Shown one piece after another: positions 8,901 to 17,488 of a stretch of 64,000 nt of DNA; within the stretch, counting starts at the first letter, position 1; each line of letters opens with the position of its first letter. The stretch covers positions 458,409 through 522,408 of the forward strand of contig JAKLJI010000001.1 of assembly GCA_023151275.1 (NCBI GenBank), in the 5' to 3' direction. The notes beneath the pieces are model-generated. The model saw nothing but the letters and a program-made list of their open reading frames with translations, searched no databases and was not told the DNA's origin. Both the position numbers and the translations under genes were made by a program. Source of the DNA: Bacteroidia bacterium. Lineage in GTDB: Bacteria; Bacteroidota; Bacteroidia; UKL13-3.

Positions 8901-9641
8901 ACCGATATCACCAAAGAAAAGGAGGCCAAGATTGAACGGGAGCAACTGATTCAGGAATTAACGGCAAAGAACAAAGACCTTCGGCAGTTCACCTTTATTG
9001 CTTCTCATAATTTAAGAGCCCCACTTACCAACCTGGTCGCAATTTCAAACCTACTTGAATTACCGCCGGATATCGATGAATCAACAAAGACCCTCATTGA
9101 TGGATTCAAAGTTTCAACCTTCCGATTACGTGAAACACTGGATGATTTAATCAATATTTTGCTGATTAAGGAATCAAAAAGTATTCAGTTAGAACCACTT
9201 CTTTTTCAGGATACTTTGAATAAAGTCTGCGATTTATTGAACAATTCAATTGCGGTTAATCAGGCCAAAATTGAGGCAGATTTTACCAAAGCGCCTCAGC
9301 TAAAATTTTCTCCTGCTTACCTTGAAAGCATTTTCCTTAATCTCATTACTAATTCCCTGAAATACCGATCTCAAGAACGTAATCCACATATTAAGTTAAA
9401 GTCTGAGTTGAAGGAGGGAAAGATTGTGCTGATTTACGAAGACAACGGTTCCGGTTTTAATTACCATCGGGTGAAAGATAGATTGTTTGGTCTATACCAA
9501 CGTTTTCACAAAAATCATGAGAGCAAAGGAATCGGACTTTACCTTATTAAATCGCAGATAAACGCATTGGGTGGCGATATTGATGCAGAAAGCTGGGAAG
9601 GCGTTGGAACCCGATTCACTTTAACCTTTAAGGTGCTTTAA
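5913..9641 (+). CDS. Soluble multi-PAS (about 8) sensor histidine kinase
   Basis: 1242 residues from the ATG at 5913; the frame is open to a TTG at 5883, but the first PAS domain begins directly after the ATG. Eight PAS or PAC units follow in series. The last (about 880-1005) resembles a LOV core but has Pro where the photoactive Cys would be. Then a dimerisation domain with H1032 in ASHNLRAPL and an HATPase_c domain (NLITNSLKY, EDNGSGF, GIGLYLI). No TM segment and no receiver. The cytoplasmic array probably integrates several small-molecule or redox cues. The ligand of each PAS cannot be read from sequence. A strong hairpin follows the stop. Confidence 0.92.
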   Translation: MEKTILNYLLEKSSQAYLSINLNGEILDCNPKASELFGYSIHEIKALPITNLFLDNAQKLLFSDLLAEGEITSVVDAVGKNGKQFSLELSGKVIPDDKACDKRIVLLGQMSTKGARTSAMSEALEEDLGRVIESVNVGIVVHNEQDEIIHFNIKALELLGVSEDFLLGKTAADEHWSLIKENHEPFSFDEIPSTIARKHRIKVEGVVIGSKTGPGKINWLQVDANPAFNGKGEPIVIVSFADITTLKNLQYQLIDSTRLLEETNNYARIGSWEFEVRENKMKWTSITRSIYEVDDDFIPSLEATLVFYQSEDTRNQICLSFNELLKEGKPCSHEFQIQTAKGRKVWIRIKGNAELKNGECIRLFGTVQDIDSYKQKELELSQRQSEIVQIYNTISDVVFKIEVMGPNSYKFVTVNDAFCVSTGFTRDQVVNHYTYEVIPEPSLSLVHSKYAEAIEKRQFVEWEETTEYAGELKTGIVRVSPLFNEEGACTHLIGNVHDVSEIRQAAKAAEEALNKLNHQKFALDQHSIVVVTNSEREIIYVNDKFCEISGYSREELLGRNHSIVKSGVHPPSFFRELYETIYSGKVWHGDICNKKKDGSLYWVRTTIVPFQEDPTGKPTQFIAIRTDITNERKSHEALKVSEEYLRTVFDYSLTAIVVADDAGRYLDVNPFACELFGYSREEFLRMQVKDIQVASHQSAGEQYQEYINKGIDKGDFQFYTKNGKLVSTLYQAIRIRENFNVSIMIDITERMEFEQQALRNQQLLEEVFNNVSDVIFLLELDETNRFKYLMINHSFTRLAGLPEKERINQYLDDVASSPLKELELDKYWQAIRTRSTVVFQETGVYPNGVRTVVISATPLFDSKGAYTRLICSARDITDVLDTQNKIRRLSLIASETINGAVITDVYGRVVWVNKAFERTTGFSLGEMIGKKPGEVLQGEGTDPVAIRQMHDAIESKKAFDVEVINYSKAGEPYWIRIQCQPLINSEGVFDGFFAIETDITKEKEAKIEREQLIQELTAKNKDLRQFTFIASHNLRAPLTNLVAISNLLELPPDIDESTKTLIDGFKVSTFRLRETLDDLINILLIKESKSIQLEPLLFQDTLNKVCDLLNNSIAVNQAKIEADFTKAPQLKFSPAYLESIFLNLITNSLKYRSQERNPHIKLKSELKEGKIVLIYEDNGSGFNYHRVKDRLFGLYQRFHKNHESKGIGLYLIKSQINALGGDIDAESWEGVGTRFTLTFKVL

Positions 9642-9645
9642 CAAA

Positions 9646-9678
9646 CAATAGGCAGGTTTTGGATAAACCTGCCTATTG
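9646..9678. terminator. Hairpin terminator between convergent genes
   Basis: A perfect 14-bp stem (9646-9659 with 9665-9678) around a 5-base loop starts five bases after the stop of the multi-PAS kinase. The T-run is weak. The convergent gene ends at 9712, so it may act in both directions. Confidence 0.7.
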
Positions 9679-9711
9679 CTTGCTTTCTGATGCCGGTTAA
9701 TGGATTTGTTT

Positions 9712-11376
9712 TTACTCTATCCAAACACGCTTGGTATTGATACCTTCAGGGGTTTTGAGTTGAATAAGGTACACTCCCTTATTCCAACTTTGGCAAGGAA
9801 TCTGATAGGAGGATTTCCTGATTTTTTCTTCCCAGACCAATTCACCTAGTAAAGTAAAAATTTGAAGTTCTGCCAACTCATTTCCCGGATTCGTAAAAGT
9901 GATTTGAATCCGGTCTTTTGCTGGATTTGGATACACATTTAAACCCAGGTCTTGTTTGTTTTCAGGCTCGATTCCGGTTGGCATGCTGACAACAAAAGCA
10001 GAGTCAAGAACCAGTAAACTATCAATCCAATTGTAGGCTTGAATGGCATAGTGTCCGGCTTCAACTGAGCTATCAAGAATAAGTCTGAATTGCACCGTGC
10101 TGTCGTTAATCACCCCAATTTCACTGGTCTTAATCCCGGAAATGGCCTGACCATTTTTCAGCATCTTTATTTTTACGTTAGCAGCTTTGGTAGAAAAATG
10201 TGTACCACTTGCCAACAAGGTATCGACGAAACTTGAATTTGGATTTCCTTTTCCAACGCTTAATGCTTGCAATTGGGGAATTCTTTCAAAAGGCAAAACA
10301 ACAAATGCCTCAGGCAATTGAAGCAGTCCTGCAATGGGGTCAAGCAATTGAATAGTGTACGCCCCCAACGAATCAACTTGCTTTAAGGTAAAATTGGTTA
10401 ATACCACCGAATCGTTTACTACCGTGTAGCTGTTGAGTGAAAGTTTGTAATTCCCTTTTCGGATTGTAATTGAAAAGCCGGGCTGTTTTGTAAAGTTGGA
10501 GCCTGAACAGTTCACCTGAAGGTTGATGGTGCTTCCCTTTGTTGCGCTAGGCGTTGAAATGCTTTTGATTTTGGGATAAGTGAATTGTTTTACGAATCTG
10601 TCGAATCGACGCACGGACGTACCATTGGCATCGAGTACTGCCCTTGCCATATAGGATTTGCCGTTTTTTGCCAACCACAGGTATTCGATGGTACGTTGGG
10701 TTGAATCCAGTCCTAAAAACATATTTATGCTTCTCCAGCCCGTAGTGGGCATTCGGCCATACAAATTGGTTGCTGCCAGACTGCTGATTTTTACAAGGAT
10801 TACTTCGCAGGATGTATCCGGTAAAACAAGCGTTCCGGAGCCAATGCACGTGATGGTGTCAAAAACAAAAATTTGTGCACGCAATGAATCATAACCAATG
10901 GTTCCAAGAAATGGGGTATTGAAACTTGCCGGGGTTCCGATTTTAATGTATTTCAAACTGTCCCTAAAGGTGTTTCCATAGGCAATGGGGAAGCGGAGGA
11001 AATCAATATACATGCCTGTCATGTTGTTGTTTGGACGGTCAAGTATCCGTTTCACACCGGCATTGTCGGCATTTTCGTAATGTGCGCCATATCTGCTATT
11101 TACCAAAAGATTGCAGTAACTAGGGGCATTTGCGGGAACAGCACTGAATGTTATCGAGTCATACACGTAAGAATGCTGCACCGATGAAAAATCCCAGGTT
11201 TTATTCAAGCCGGTTTTGAGAGCCAGGTTAGTGATAAAGCTAGCGGCTGGAGTGTCTATTTCATAGCGCATAAAATCCCCGGGATTGGCATAATCTGATC
11301 GACTAATGGAAATTTGGGCATGCAACGAAACCACTAATAGGTAGCTCAGCAGGGTAAAAATGACTTTTTTTATCAT
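9712..11376 (-). CDS. Secreted T9SS type A sorting-domain protein with IPT/TIG-like regions
   Basis: 554 residues from the ATG at 11376, chosen because MIKKVIFTLLSYLLVVSLHA is a good signal peptide; the frame is open 16 codons further upstream. The last about 75 residues are a T9SS type A domain beginning with LNVYPNPAKDRI and ending in KRVWIE, so the protein is expected to cross the outer membrane through the Por system and be surface-attached or released. The middle looks like beta-sandwich repeats; two stretches (about 290-380 and 385-475) resemble IPT/TIG or Ig-like folds. No catalytic motif recognised. Likely a cell-surface or extracellular structural/adhesive protein. Confidence 0.85.
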   Translation of the reverse strand: MIKKVIFTLLSYLLVVSLHAQISISRSDYANPGDFMRYEIDTPAASFITNLALKTGLNKTWDFSSVQHSYVYDSITFSAVPANAPSYCNLLVNSRYGAHYENADNAGVKRILDRPNNNMTGMYIDFLRFPIAYGNTFRDSLKYIKIGTPASFNTPFLGTIGYDSLRAQIFVFDTITCIGSGTLVLPDTSCEVILVKISSLAATNLYGRMPTTGWRSINMFLGLDSTQRTIEYLWLAKNGKSYMARAVLDANGTSVRRFDRFVKQFTYPKIKSISTPSATKGSTINLQVNCSGSNFTKQPGFSITIRKGNYKLSLNSYTVVNDSVVLTNFTLKQVDSLGAYTIQLLDPIAGLLQLPEAFVVLPFERIPQLQALSVGKGNPNSSFVDTLLASGTHFSTKAANVKIKMLKNGQAISGIKTSEIGVINDSTVQFRLILDSSVEAGHYAIQAYNWIDSLLVLDSAFVVSMPTGIEPENKQDLGLNVYPNPAKDRIQITFTNPGNELAELQIFTLLGELVWEEKIRKSSYQIPCQSWNKGVYLIQLKTPEGINTKRVWIE

Positions 11377-11784
11377 GGTTGATGAGTAAGCAAATTGAAT
11401 TTGTTGCAGCTTACTTTTTTTCAAGCTTAAATTCTCTTTACAAAATCATAAAAGCCTTGTCATTAGTAGATTTTAAGGTGCTTTAAGCCACCCTTTAGAA
11501 GCTCGAATCGTTTAATAGTATCCATTAGGTTTTAAAGTAAATCATTCTCAAAAATCAGTTTTGATATACCTGCTTTAACTCAATTACTGGTTTTGACTTT
11601 CCTTTTTCGACAGCGGAAAATCAAAGTCCAGAAACTTTGCGTGGGTTTAAACCTTTTTTTATCTTTTTCGTTTTGCAGCATTTTTTTGATAGGGGCATAA
11701 CTGAAAAAACTGTCAATCAGATTATTGTGTTTTAATGAATTTTTTATTTCTTGCGAATTGGTTTAATAAAAATTTAACAGACTC
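11377..11784. other. AT-rich divergent intergenic region
   Basis: 408 bases between two divergent T9SS-secreted genes. It contains an imperfect 11-bp hairpin (11592-11602 with 11615-11625, one C-A mismatch, 12-base loop). No full TAnnTTTG promoter was found close to either start. No gene seen. Confidence 0.4.
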
Positions 11785-14700
11785 ATGAAAATTATCCGTC
11801 ATTTTAACAGGTTAATTGCTGTGTTGTGTTTGGCGCTTGCGGGTTTAGACTTGCAGGCACAGACCTTTTCGGTTAGCACTACCGGTAGCACAACAAACAA
11901 CAACGGAACAGGTACAGTTGTATTCAATTTCCGGAATAACAACTCTTATCCCATAGAAATAAAGGAGGTTCATGGGGTTACTTCGAGCACGGCAGCCAAT
12001 GTGGCTACTGCTTTGTATTATAAAACCACTCCCACATCTTCGGCACCTGGAGCAATTGATCTGGCCAATGGATGGAATCTGGTGGCTTCAGGAACCATCA
12101 CAGGACTAGGAAATAGCACCACCACAATAACTCAGCCATTTTTAACAAATTTAAGTTTTGTGGTTCCTGCTAACACCACATGGTCTCTCGCTGTATTTGC
12201 AACTTCTCAGCGTTATTTCACCCATCCCGGTGGTGTAACAAGCGACTCCTCAAACGGAGTTTTTATTATCCAGGGTACAAACAATTCGTATGCCGGAGGA
12301 ACGCCTCCTGCGGCACCAACCAATCATCCTCGTGCCTGGATTGGCCGCATTGAATGGAGGCCGATGGTTCCATGTTCAATTCCTTATCCAGGACAGGCAA
12401 TTGCCAACCGAAATATCGCCTGTTCCGGTTCCCCATTTACACTTCAATTGACAAATGATTCGGTTCGTCTGGGCTTAACCTACCAATGGATTAGCAGTTC
12501 AACCGGACTTCCGGGTTCTTATGTTTTAGACCCTGCTGATTCGTTGCGTACACTTCCAAAAAGTCAAACAAGCTCAACTTTTTACCGCTGTATTGTTACG
12601 TGTGGTTCTTTAACCGATACTTCAACTGCTGTATTTGTAAACACACCTACGAATCCACTTGCAGGAAGCTATACTATCAATCCAAGTTTACCGGCTAGTT
12701 CCTCCAACTTCAGCGCCATTGCAGACTTTGCAGATGCGCTATCCTGCGTAGGTGTATCAGGACCGGTAACTGCTACCGTTGCACCGAATTCAACATTCGT
12801 AGGGCAGGTAAATTTTGGTGCTATCCCCGGCGCTTCAGATACCAATCGGATTGTTATCAATGGCCAGGGTTCAATTATTACCCAGGCTCCTTCACCTATG
12901 GTAACATTCAACAACACCGCTTATGTTACTTTAGATTCTCTAAAGGTAATGGGTGGAGCCAACTTTGGTGGTTTTGGTATTCACTTAACCAACAATACAC
13001 GTTTTGTGACCATTCGTGCATGTACCGTTGAAGTTAGCACAACTGCTACCGGAACAGGTGTTGCAGGTATTGTAGCTTCGGGTTCTCAAACATCAGCCAC
13101 ACAAGCCGGAAACAATGCCAACAATGTTACATTGATAAACAATACCATTTTGGGCGGGTATTACAGTATCATTTTTATTGGTAATGCCTCGTACCAAAAT
13201 TGCTATGGGAACCGCATTGAGCGAAACGTTTGCCGCGATTTTTACCTGTATGGCATTTACTTCAACAATGCTGATTCTGCTGTGGTATTGGGTAACGATA
13301 TCAACCGCATAACGCGCACCACAATTTCAACTTTTTACGGTTTCTACATGGCCACTTCACGCAACATGAAAGTAATTGGAAACCAAATTCACGATGCGGG
13401 CTCAGGAAGTTATGCTTGTTATCCCATTTACATAGTAACAGCGAGTGTAAACGCTCCGGGTGCTGAATCCGATTTTGTGAATAATTTGATTTACAACAAC
13501 CAAACAACAAGCACCTATTATGGAATCTATGGCTTAACCGGAACCTATACCGGTTTGCGCTTTCTACACAATACGGTTCACCACACTATTCCCGCAACAG
13601 CAACAGGTGCTGTTCGTTCTATCTTCCTGAATGGCACCCTTTCTTCACTTGTTATCAGAAACAACAATTTCACCTTAAGTGGAGGTGGAACAGGTGCTAA
13701 GTTTTCCATTTACATAACCAATGCTTCAGCCTCTATCCTAAGCAACAACAACAACTTCTTCAATGCTTCTACCGGAGGAACATACAATTTGGGTTATTAT
13801 TCAGCAGCTAACCGTTCAAATCTTGCGGCTTGGCAAACGGCTACATCCCAAGATGCTTCTTCAGTTTTAATAGACCCTCTGTATTCTTTAGCCCAAGCTT
13901 GGAATTACACCCCAACTAATCCTGCTTTGAATAATTTGGGTGCTTTTGCCGGTGTGAGTAGCGACATACTTGGTTCTGCAAGGTCTGTGGCTACTCCGGA
14001 TATAGGTGCATTTGAGTTTTTAAATTCTGTTGCTGTTTGTTCTGGAAGTTTTAGTCCGGGTGCCGCAACCTCAAGTACATCCATTGCTTGTGCTAACCAA
14101 AGTTTTTCGCTTAGCTTAAGTGGCGATACTCTTCGTTCGGGTATGAGGTATCAATGGATTGTTTCAACCGGTTCTTCTTCCGGTCCTTTCACGATTCTTC
14201 CTGCAGATACCTTCAGACTAGTTACAAAAACACAAGCTCAAAATTCTTGGTACCGATGCATTGTCACCTGTGGTTCAACTTCAGATACCTCAATTGCTGT
14301 TGCTGTTCAAACACCATCATCTGCCATGACGGGTGCTTACACGGTTAATCCGGCTTTACCGGCAAGTGGTACAAATTTTCAAACCCTGAATGAGGTCTTT
14401 AACCAATTGACCTGTGCCGGTGTTTCGGGTCCCGTTACTATAAGCATAGCTCCAGGTGCCGGTGTTGTTGGCAACCAACTTTCCCTTGGAACAATTCCCG
14501 GCGCAAGCGCTTCAAATCCGGTAATCATTCAAGGCAATGGAGCAAGCATTCAAGGCAATAACTCACCTTTGGTTTCCTTCAATGGAACCCAGTATGTAAC
14601 CCTTGATAGTTTGAAAATTCTTGGCGACTCCAACTTTGCAGGTTTTGGCGTGCATATTGGCGGAAACTCAAGATTCCTTACCATTCAGAAATGTTCAGTA

Positions 14701-17412
14701 GTGGTAAATCAAACCGCTACAGGAACAGCCAATGCAGGTATTGTTTGTTCAGGCTCAACAACAGGTGCTACAACTGCCGGAAACAATGGCAGCTACATTA
14801 CACTCGAAAAGAATACGATTCTTGGTGGTTATTACAGCATCACCTTTATTGGCAATTCTACTTATGCTGATAATAAAGGCAATCGGGTGTTGAACAATAC
14901 ATGCAGTAATTTTTACCTGTATGGAATTTACTTCAGCAATGCAGATTCAGCACAAATCGTCGGAAACGATATTAACCGTGAAACCCGCGCAGGAATTTCT
15001 ACCTTCTATGGAATTTACATGGCTACTGCTCGCCAAATGGATATTCGCTCAAACCGCATTCACGATGCGGGTTCCGGCAGCTATGCTTGCTATCCCATTT
15101 ACCTTACAACAGCCTCGGTTAATAATACAGGGGAGGAAACTGTTATAGCAAATAACCTCATTTACAACAATCAAACTACTTCAACCTATTATGGTATTTA
15201 TGGACTAACCGGAACCTATTCCGGAATCCGCTTCTGGCACAATACGATTCATCATGCAATTCCTATTGCAGCAACTGGAGCGGTGCGTAACGTGTTCTTA
15301 AATGGAACACTTAGCAATATTGATTTTAGGAATAATATACTCAGCTTAAGTGGAGGTGGAACCGGCGCTAAACATGCCTTGTACATTACGAACCCGAGTG
15401 CCACATTTACAGCAAATGGTAATGTGTACTTTAACAGTTCTACATCGGGCACATATACCATGGGATTCTGGGGTCAAGCTGCATTAACACTTGCCAACTG
15501 GAAAACACTTACCTCAATGGATTCAGCTTCATTGGATGTAGACCCGGCCTTCACGAGCATTCTAGCAAACAACTTTGTTCCTGCTTCAACCAATATAGAT
15601 AATATCGGCCTTCCTGTTTCATTAGCTGAAGACATCAATGGGAATGCACGTTCATCAACAACACCCGACCCTGGAGCTTTTGAGTTTACTGGTGTTGGCG
15701 CCGATATCAAGTTAAGTTCAGCAACTCTGATTCGTCAAAATCAGTGTTACAATACCAATGATTCAATCAAAATTACATTATCCAATTTAATTGGGTCAAC
15801 CGTAGATTTTGGAGTGAATAATCTTACTATTCAAGCCAGAATTAACGGTCCGGTGAATACCGTTGATAGTTTAGTTCTTATCTCAGATACGCTTGGTGCC
15901 GGTTTGAGTAAGGATTTTTACCTGGGCACCGCCAACTTCTCCTTGCCGGGTACCTACTCCTTGGATGTTTGGATTTCATCAAGTCCGGTTAACTCAATAA
16001 CAGCAAACGACACCTTATTGCAAACAGACCAATTGGTGATTCATCCTATTTTAAGTGTAAGTCCTAAAACTGCTCTTGTTAATTCGCCTACAGATACTGT
16101 GATCATTCGTGCGGAATCTTCCATATTCCCATCAGGTCCGTTTTTCTTCACTGAGGTTTGTCATTTCAAAACAACTGTTGGTGCTCCAACAGGTGGATGG
16201 CCATCCTACTTAGTTGCGGATGATTATGTAGAGATAACCGGTGTGCCAAATTCAGATTTGGGTGGTATTACGCTGGAACAATGGAGCACAACCGCCTTGT
16301 TGAGTTCTTATACTTTCCCAACAGGCACTCGCCTGAGCCCGAATGGAACAGCAATTATCGCAGTTGGCCAATTGAACGCGAGTGTTCCTTCGCCTTCCAA
16401 CTTCTATTACCATGGCGGTTATACCGGAACTTTTGGTTCTACAGGTGCTGCCGGAAGAATTCTAAGGAACGCACAAGGTTTAATAGTTGATGCGGTGGTT
16501 TATGGTTCATTTGTTTTCCCTGCTGCTGCCGGTGTAACGGCTAGCGATTGGTCGGGTGCAACAGCGGCTTCATCCAGTTCAGGAAACCGCTTGAATGGAG
16601 CAGACAGCAATAGCGCAGTGAATTGGATTAATTCAGGAACGCAGCCTCAGGATCCAAATGTGCGCAATAGCAATGTTCCCTTGCCTCAGCCTGTTAGTGC
16701 GCCGGGCTTCTCCTGGACTTACATGAGTGCCTTGTATGATACGATGATTGTTTCAAAAGTGGGTCCATTTACCACACCGGGTGTTTATGCTTATGTAGCT
16801 GAGTACACCAACGGTTGTGGAGTTTTCAGAGATACCGTTTTTGTAACTGCAAGCTCTACCGTGCCTGTAAAATGGCAAAGCTTTGAGGGCTACCGTTCAG
16901 GTGATGATGCAGAATTGATTTGGACTACAGCCAGTGAAACCAATAACAAATTCTATACGGTAGAGCGTTCGTTGAATGGAGTGGATTTTTATAGTATTGC
17001 CGAGCTTGCCGGAAAAGGAACGACAAGTCGCACAAGCACCTATACCTTTACCGATAGAAACGTATTTGCAGACCAAGCACTTGCCTCGGTGGCTTATCGC
17101 ATTCGTCAAACCGATTTTGACGGAAAGAGTGAGTTAAGTAAGACCATTTGGATTGCCACTGAGGAGCTCAGAACCGAGCCTCGGTTTATGCCTAATCCTG
17201 CATCAGATAAATTGATTGTTGATTGGAATGGAATGCAACAACAGGAAATAAATGTTGAGCTTGTAGATTTGAGTGGAAGGCTTGTTCAAAGCAGCGTTCT
17301 TTCTCCAGGTGCAGAACCCACAATTCAATTGACTGCTCCAAACGGAGTTTATATCCTTAAACTAAGGGCCAAAGATCAGGTGCATACGCGCAAACTGATA
17401 ATTCAAAACTAA
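11785..17412 (+). CDS. Giant secreted beta-helix protein with duplicated module, lamin-tail-like domain and T9SS type A domain
   Basis: 1875 residues. Signal peptide about 1-26 ending in LDLQAQ. Residues about 195-750 and 751-1302 are two copies of one module: an Ig-like segment with CSG..C..C spacing, then a right-handed parallel beta-helix with recurring phrases such as YVTLDSLK, NTILGGYYSI and RIHDAGSGSYACYPIY. Then a CARDB-like Ig domain (about 1305-1420), a lamin-tail-like domain (about 1450-1570), a VPVKWQSFEGYRSG beta-sandwich and a C-terminal T9SS type A domain (PRFMPNPASDKL... to IIQN). Parallel beta-helices bind or cleave polysaccharides or serve as adhesins; no lyase residues are obvious. 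Likely surface adhesin or matrix protein. A strong terminator follows. Confidence 0.88.
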   Translation: MKIIRHFNRLIAVLCLALAGLDLQAQTFSVSTTGSTTNNNGTGTVVFNFRNNNSYPIEIKEVHGVTSSTAANVATALYYKTTPTSSAPGAIDLANGWNLVASGTITGLGNSTTTITQPFLTNLSFVVPANTTWSLAVFATSQRYFTHPGGVTSDSSNGVFIIQGTNNSYAGGTPPAAPTNHPRAWIGRIEWRPMVPCSIPYPGQAIANRNIACSGSPFTLQLTNDSVRLGLTYQWISSSTGLPGSYVLDPADSLRTLPKSQTSSTFYRCIVTCGSLTDTSTAVFVNTPTNPLAGSYTINPSLPASSSNFSAIADFADALSCVGVSGPVTATVAPNSTFVGQVNFGAIPGASDTNRIVINGQGSIITQAPSPMVTFNNTAYVTLDSLKVMGGANFGGFGIHLTNNTRFVTIRACTVEVSTTATGTGVAGIVASGSQTSATQAGNNANNVTLINNTILGGYYSIIFIGNASYQNCYGNRIERNVCRDFYLYGIYFNNADSAVVLGNDINRITRTTISTFYGFYMATSRNMKVIGNQIHDAGSGSYACYPIYIVTASVNAPGAESDFVNNLIYNNQTTSTYYGIYGLTGTYTGLRFLHNTVHHTIPATATGAVRSIFLNGTLSSLVIRNNNFTLSGGGTGAKFSIYITNASASILSNNNNFFNASTGGTYNLGYYSAANRSNLAAWQTATSQDASSVLIDPLYSLAQAWNYTPTNPALNNLGAFAGVSSDILGSARSVATPDIGAFEFLNSVAVCSGSFSPGAATSSTSIACANQSFSLSLSGDTLRSGMRYQWIVSTGSSSGPFTILPADTFRLVTKTQAQNSWYRCIVTCGSTSDTSIAVAVQTPSSAMTGAYTVNPALPASGTNFQTLNEVFNQLTCAGVSGPVTISIAPGAGVVGNQLSLGTIPGASASNPVIIQGNGASIQGNNSPLVSFNGTQYVTLDSLKILGDSNFAGFGVHIGGNSRFLTIQKCSVVVNQTATGTANAGIVCSGSTTGATTAGNNGSYITLEKNTILGGYYSITFIGNSTYADNKGNRVLNNTCSNFYLYGIYFSNADSAQIVGNDINRETRAGISTFYGIYMATARQMDIRSNRIHDAGSGSYACYPIYLTTASVNNTGEETVIANNLIYNNQTTSTYYGIYGLTGTYSGIRFWHNTIHHAIPIAATGAVRNVFLNGTLSNIDFRNNILSLSGGGTGAKHALYITNPSATFTANGNVYFNSSTSGTYTMGFWGQAALTLANWKTLTSMDSASLDVDPAFTSILANNFVPASTNIDNIGLPVSLAEDINGNARSSTTPDPGAFEFTGVGADIKLSSATLIRQNQCYNTNDSIKITLSNLIGSTVDFGVNNLTIQARINGPVNTVDSLVLISDTLGAGLSKDFYLGTANFSLPGTYSLDVWISSSPVNSITANDTLLQTDQLVIHPILSVSPKTALVNSPTDTVIIRAESSIFPSGPFFFTEVCHFKTTVGAPTGGWPSYLVADDYVEITGVPNSDLGGITLEQWSTTALLSSYTFPTGTRLSPNGTAIIAVGQLNASVPSPSNFYYHGGYTGTFGSTGAAGRILRNAQGLIVDAVVYGSFVFPAAAGVTASDWSGATAASSSSGNRLNGADSNSAVNWINSGTQPQDPNVRNSNVPLPQPVSAPGFSWTYMSALYDTMIVSKVGPFTTPGVYAYVAEYTNGCGVFRDTVFVTASSTVPVKWQSFEGYRSGDDAELIWTTASETNNKFYTVERSLNGVDFYSIAELAGKGTTSRTSTYTFTDRNVFADQALASVAYRIRQTDFDGKSELSKTIWIATEELRTEPRFMPNPASDKLIVDWNGMQQQEINVELVDLSGRLVQSSVLSPGAEPTIQLTAPNGVYILKLRAKDQVHTRKLIIQN
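12373..15690 (+). repeat. Two tandem in-frame module copies within the beta-helix gene
   Basis: Copy 1 about 12373-14037 and copy 2 about 14038-15690. The translated copies align almost without gaps over some 550 residues and share many identical 8-15 residue strings, while the DNA differs at many third positions. This indicates an older duplication kept under protein-level constraint. Confidence 0.8.
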
Positions 17413-17420
17413 TTCAAATA

Positions 17421-17457
17421 AGGTGGTTGCTTCAGTCTGAAGCAGCCACCTTTTTTT
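17421..17457 (+). terminator. Rho-independent terminator
   Basis: A 13-bp stem (17421-17433 with 17439-17451, one T-G pair), 5-base loop AGTCT and a run of seven T. Lies eight bases after the beta-helix gene stop. Confidence 0.9.
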
Positions 17458-17488
17458 AAGTGAAATTCGTTAACAAGTTGGAATTAGA

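Noticed and set aside
8560-8930. LOV-like last PAS of the kinase at 5913-9641
   Set aside because: It has the LOV-like KKPGEVLQGEGTD and NYSKAGEPYW pattern, but Pro stands where NCRFLQ has Cys, and the flavin-contact Asn and Gln are not all present, so it is an ordinary PAS.
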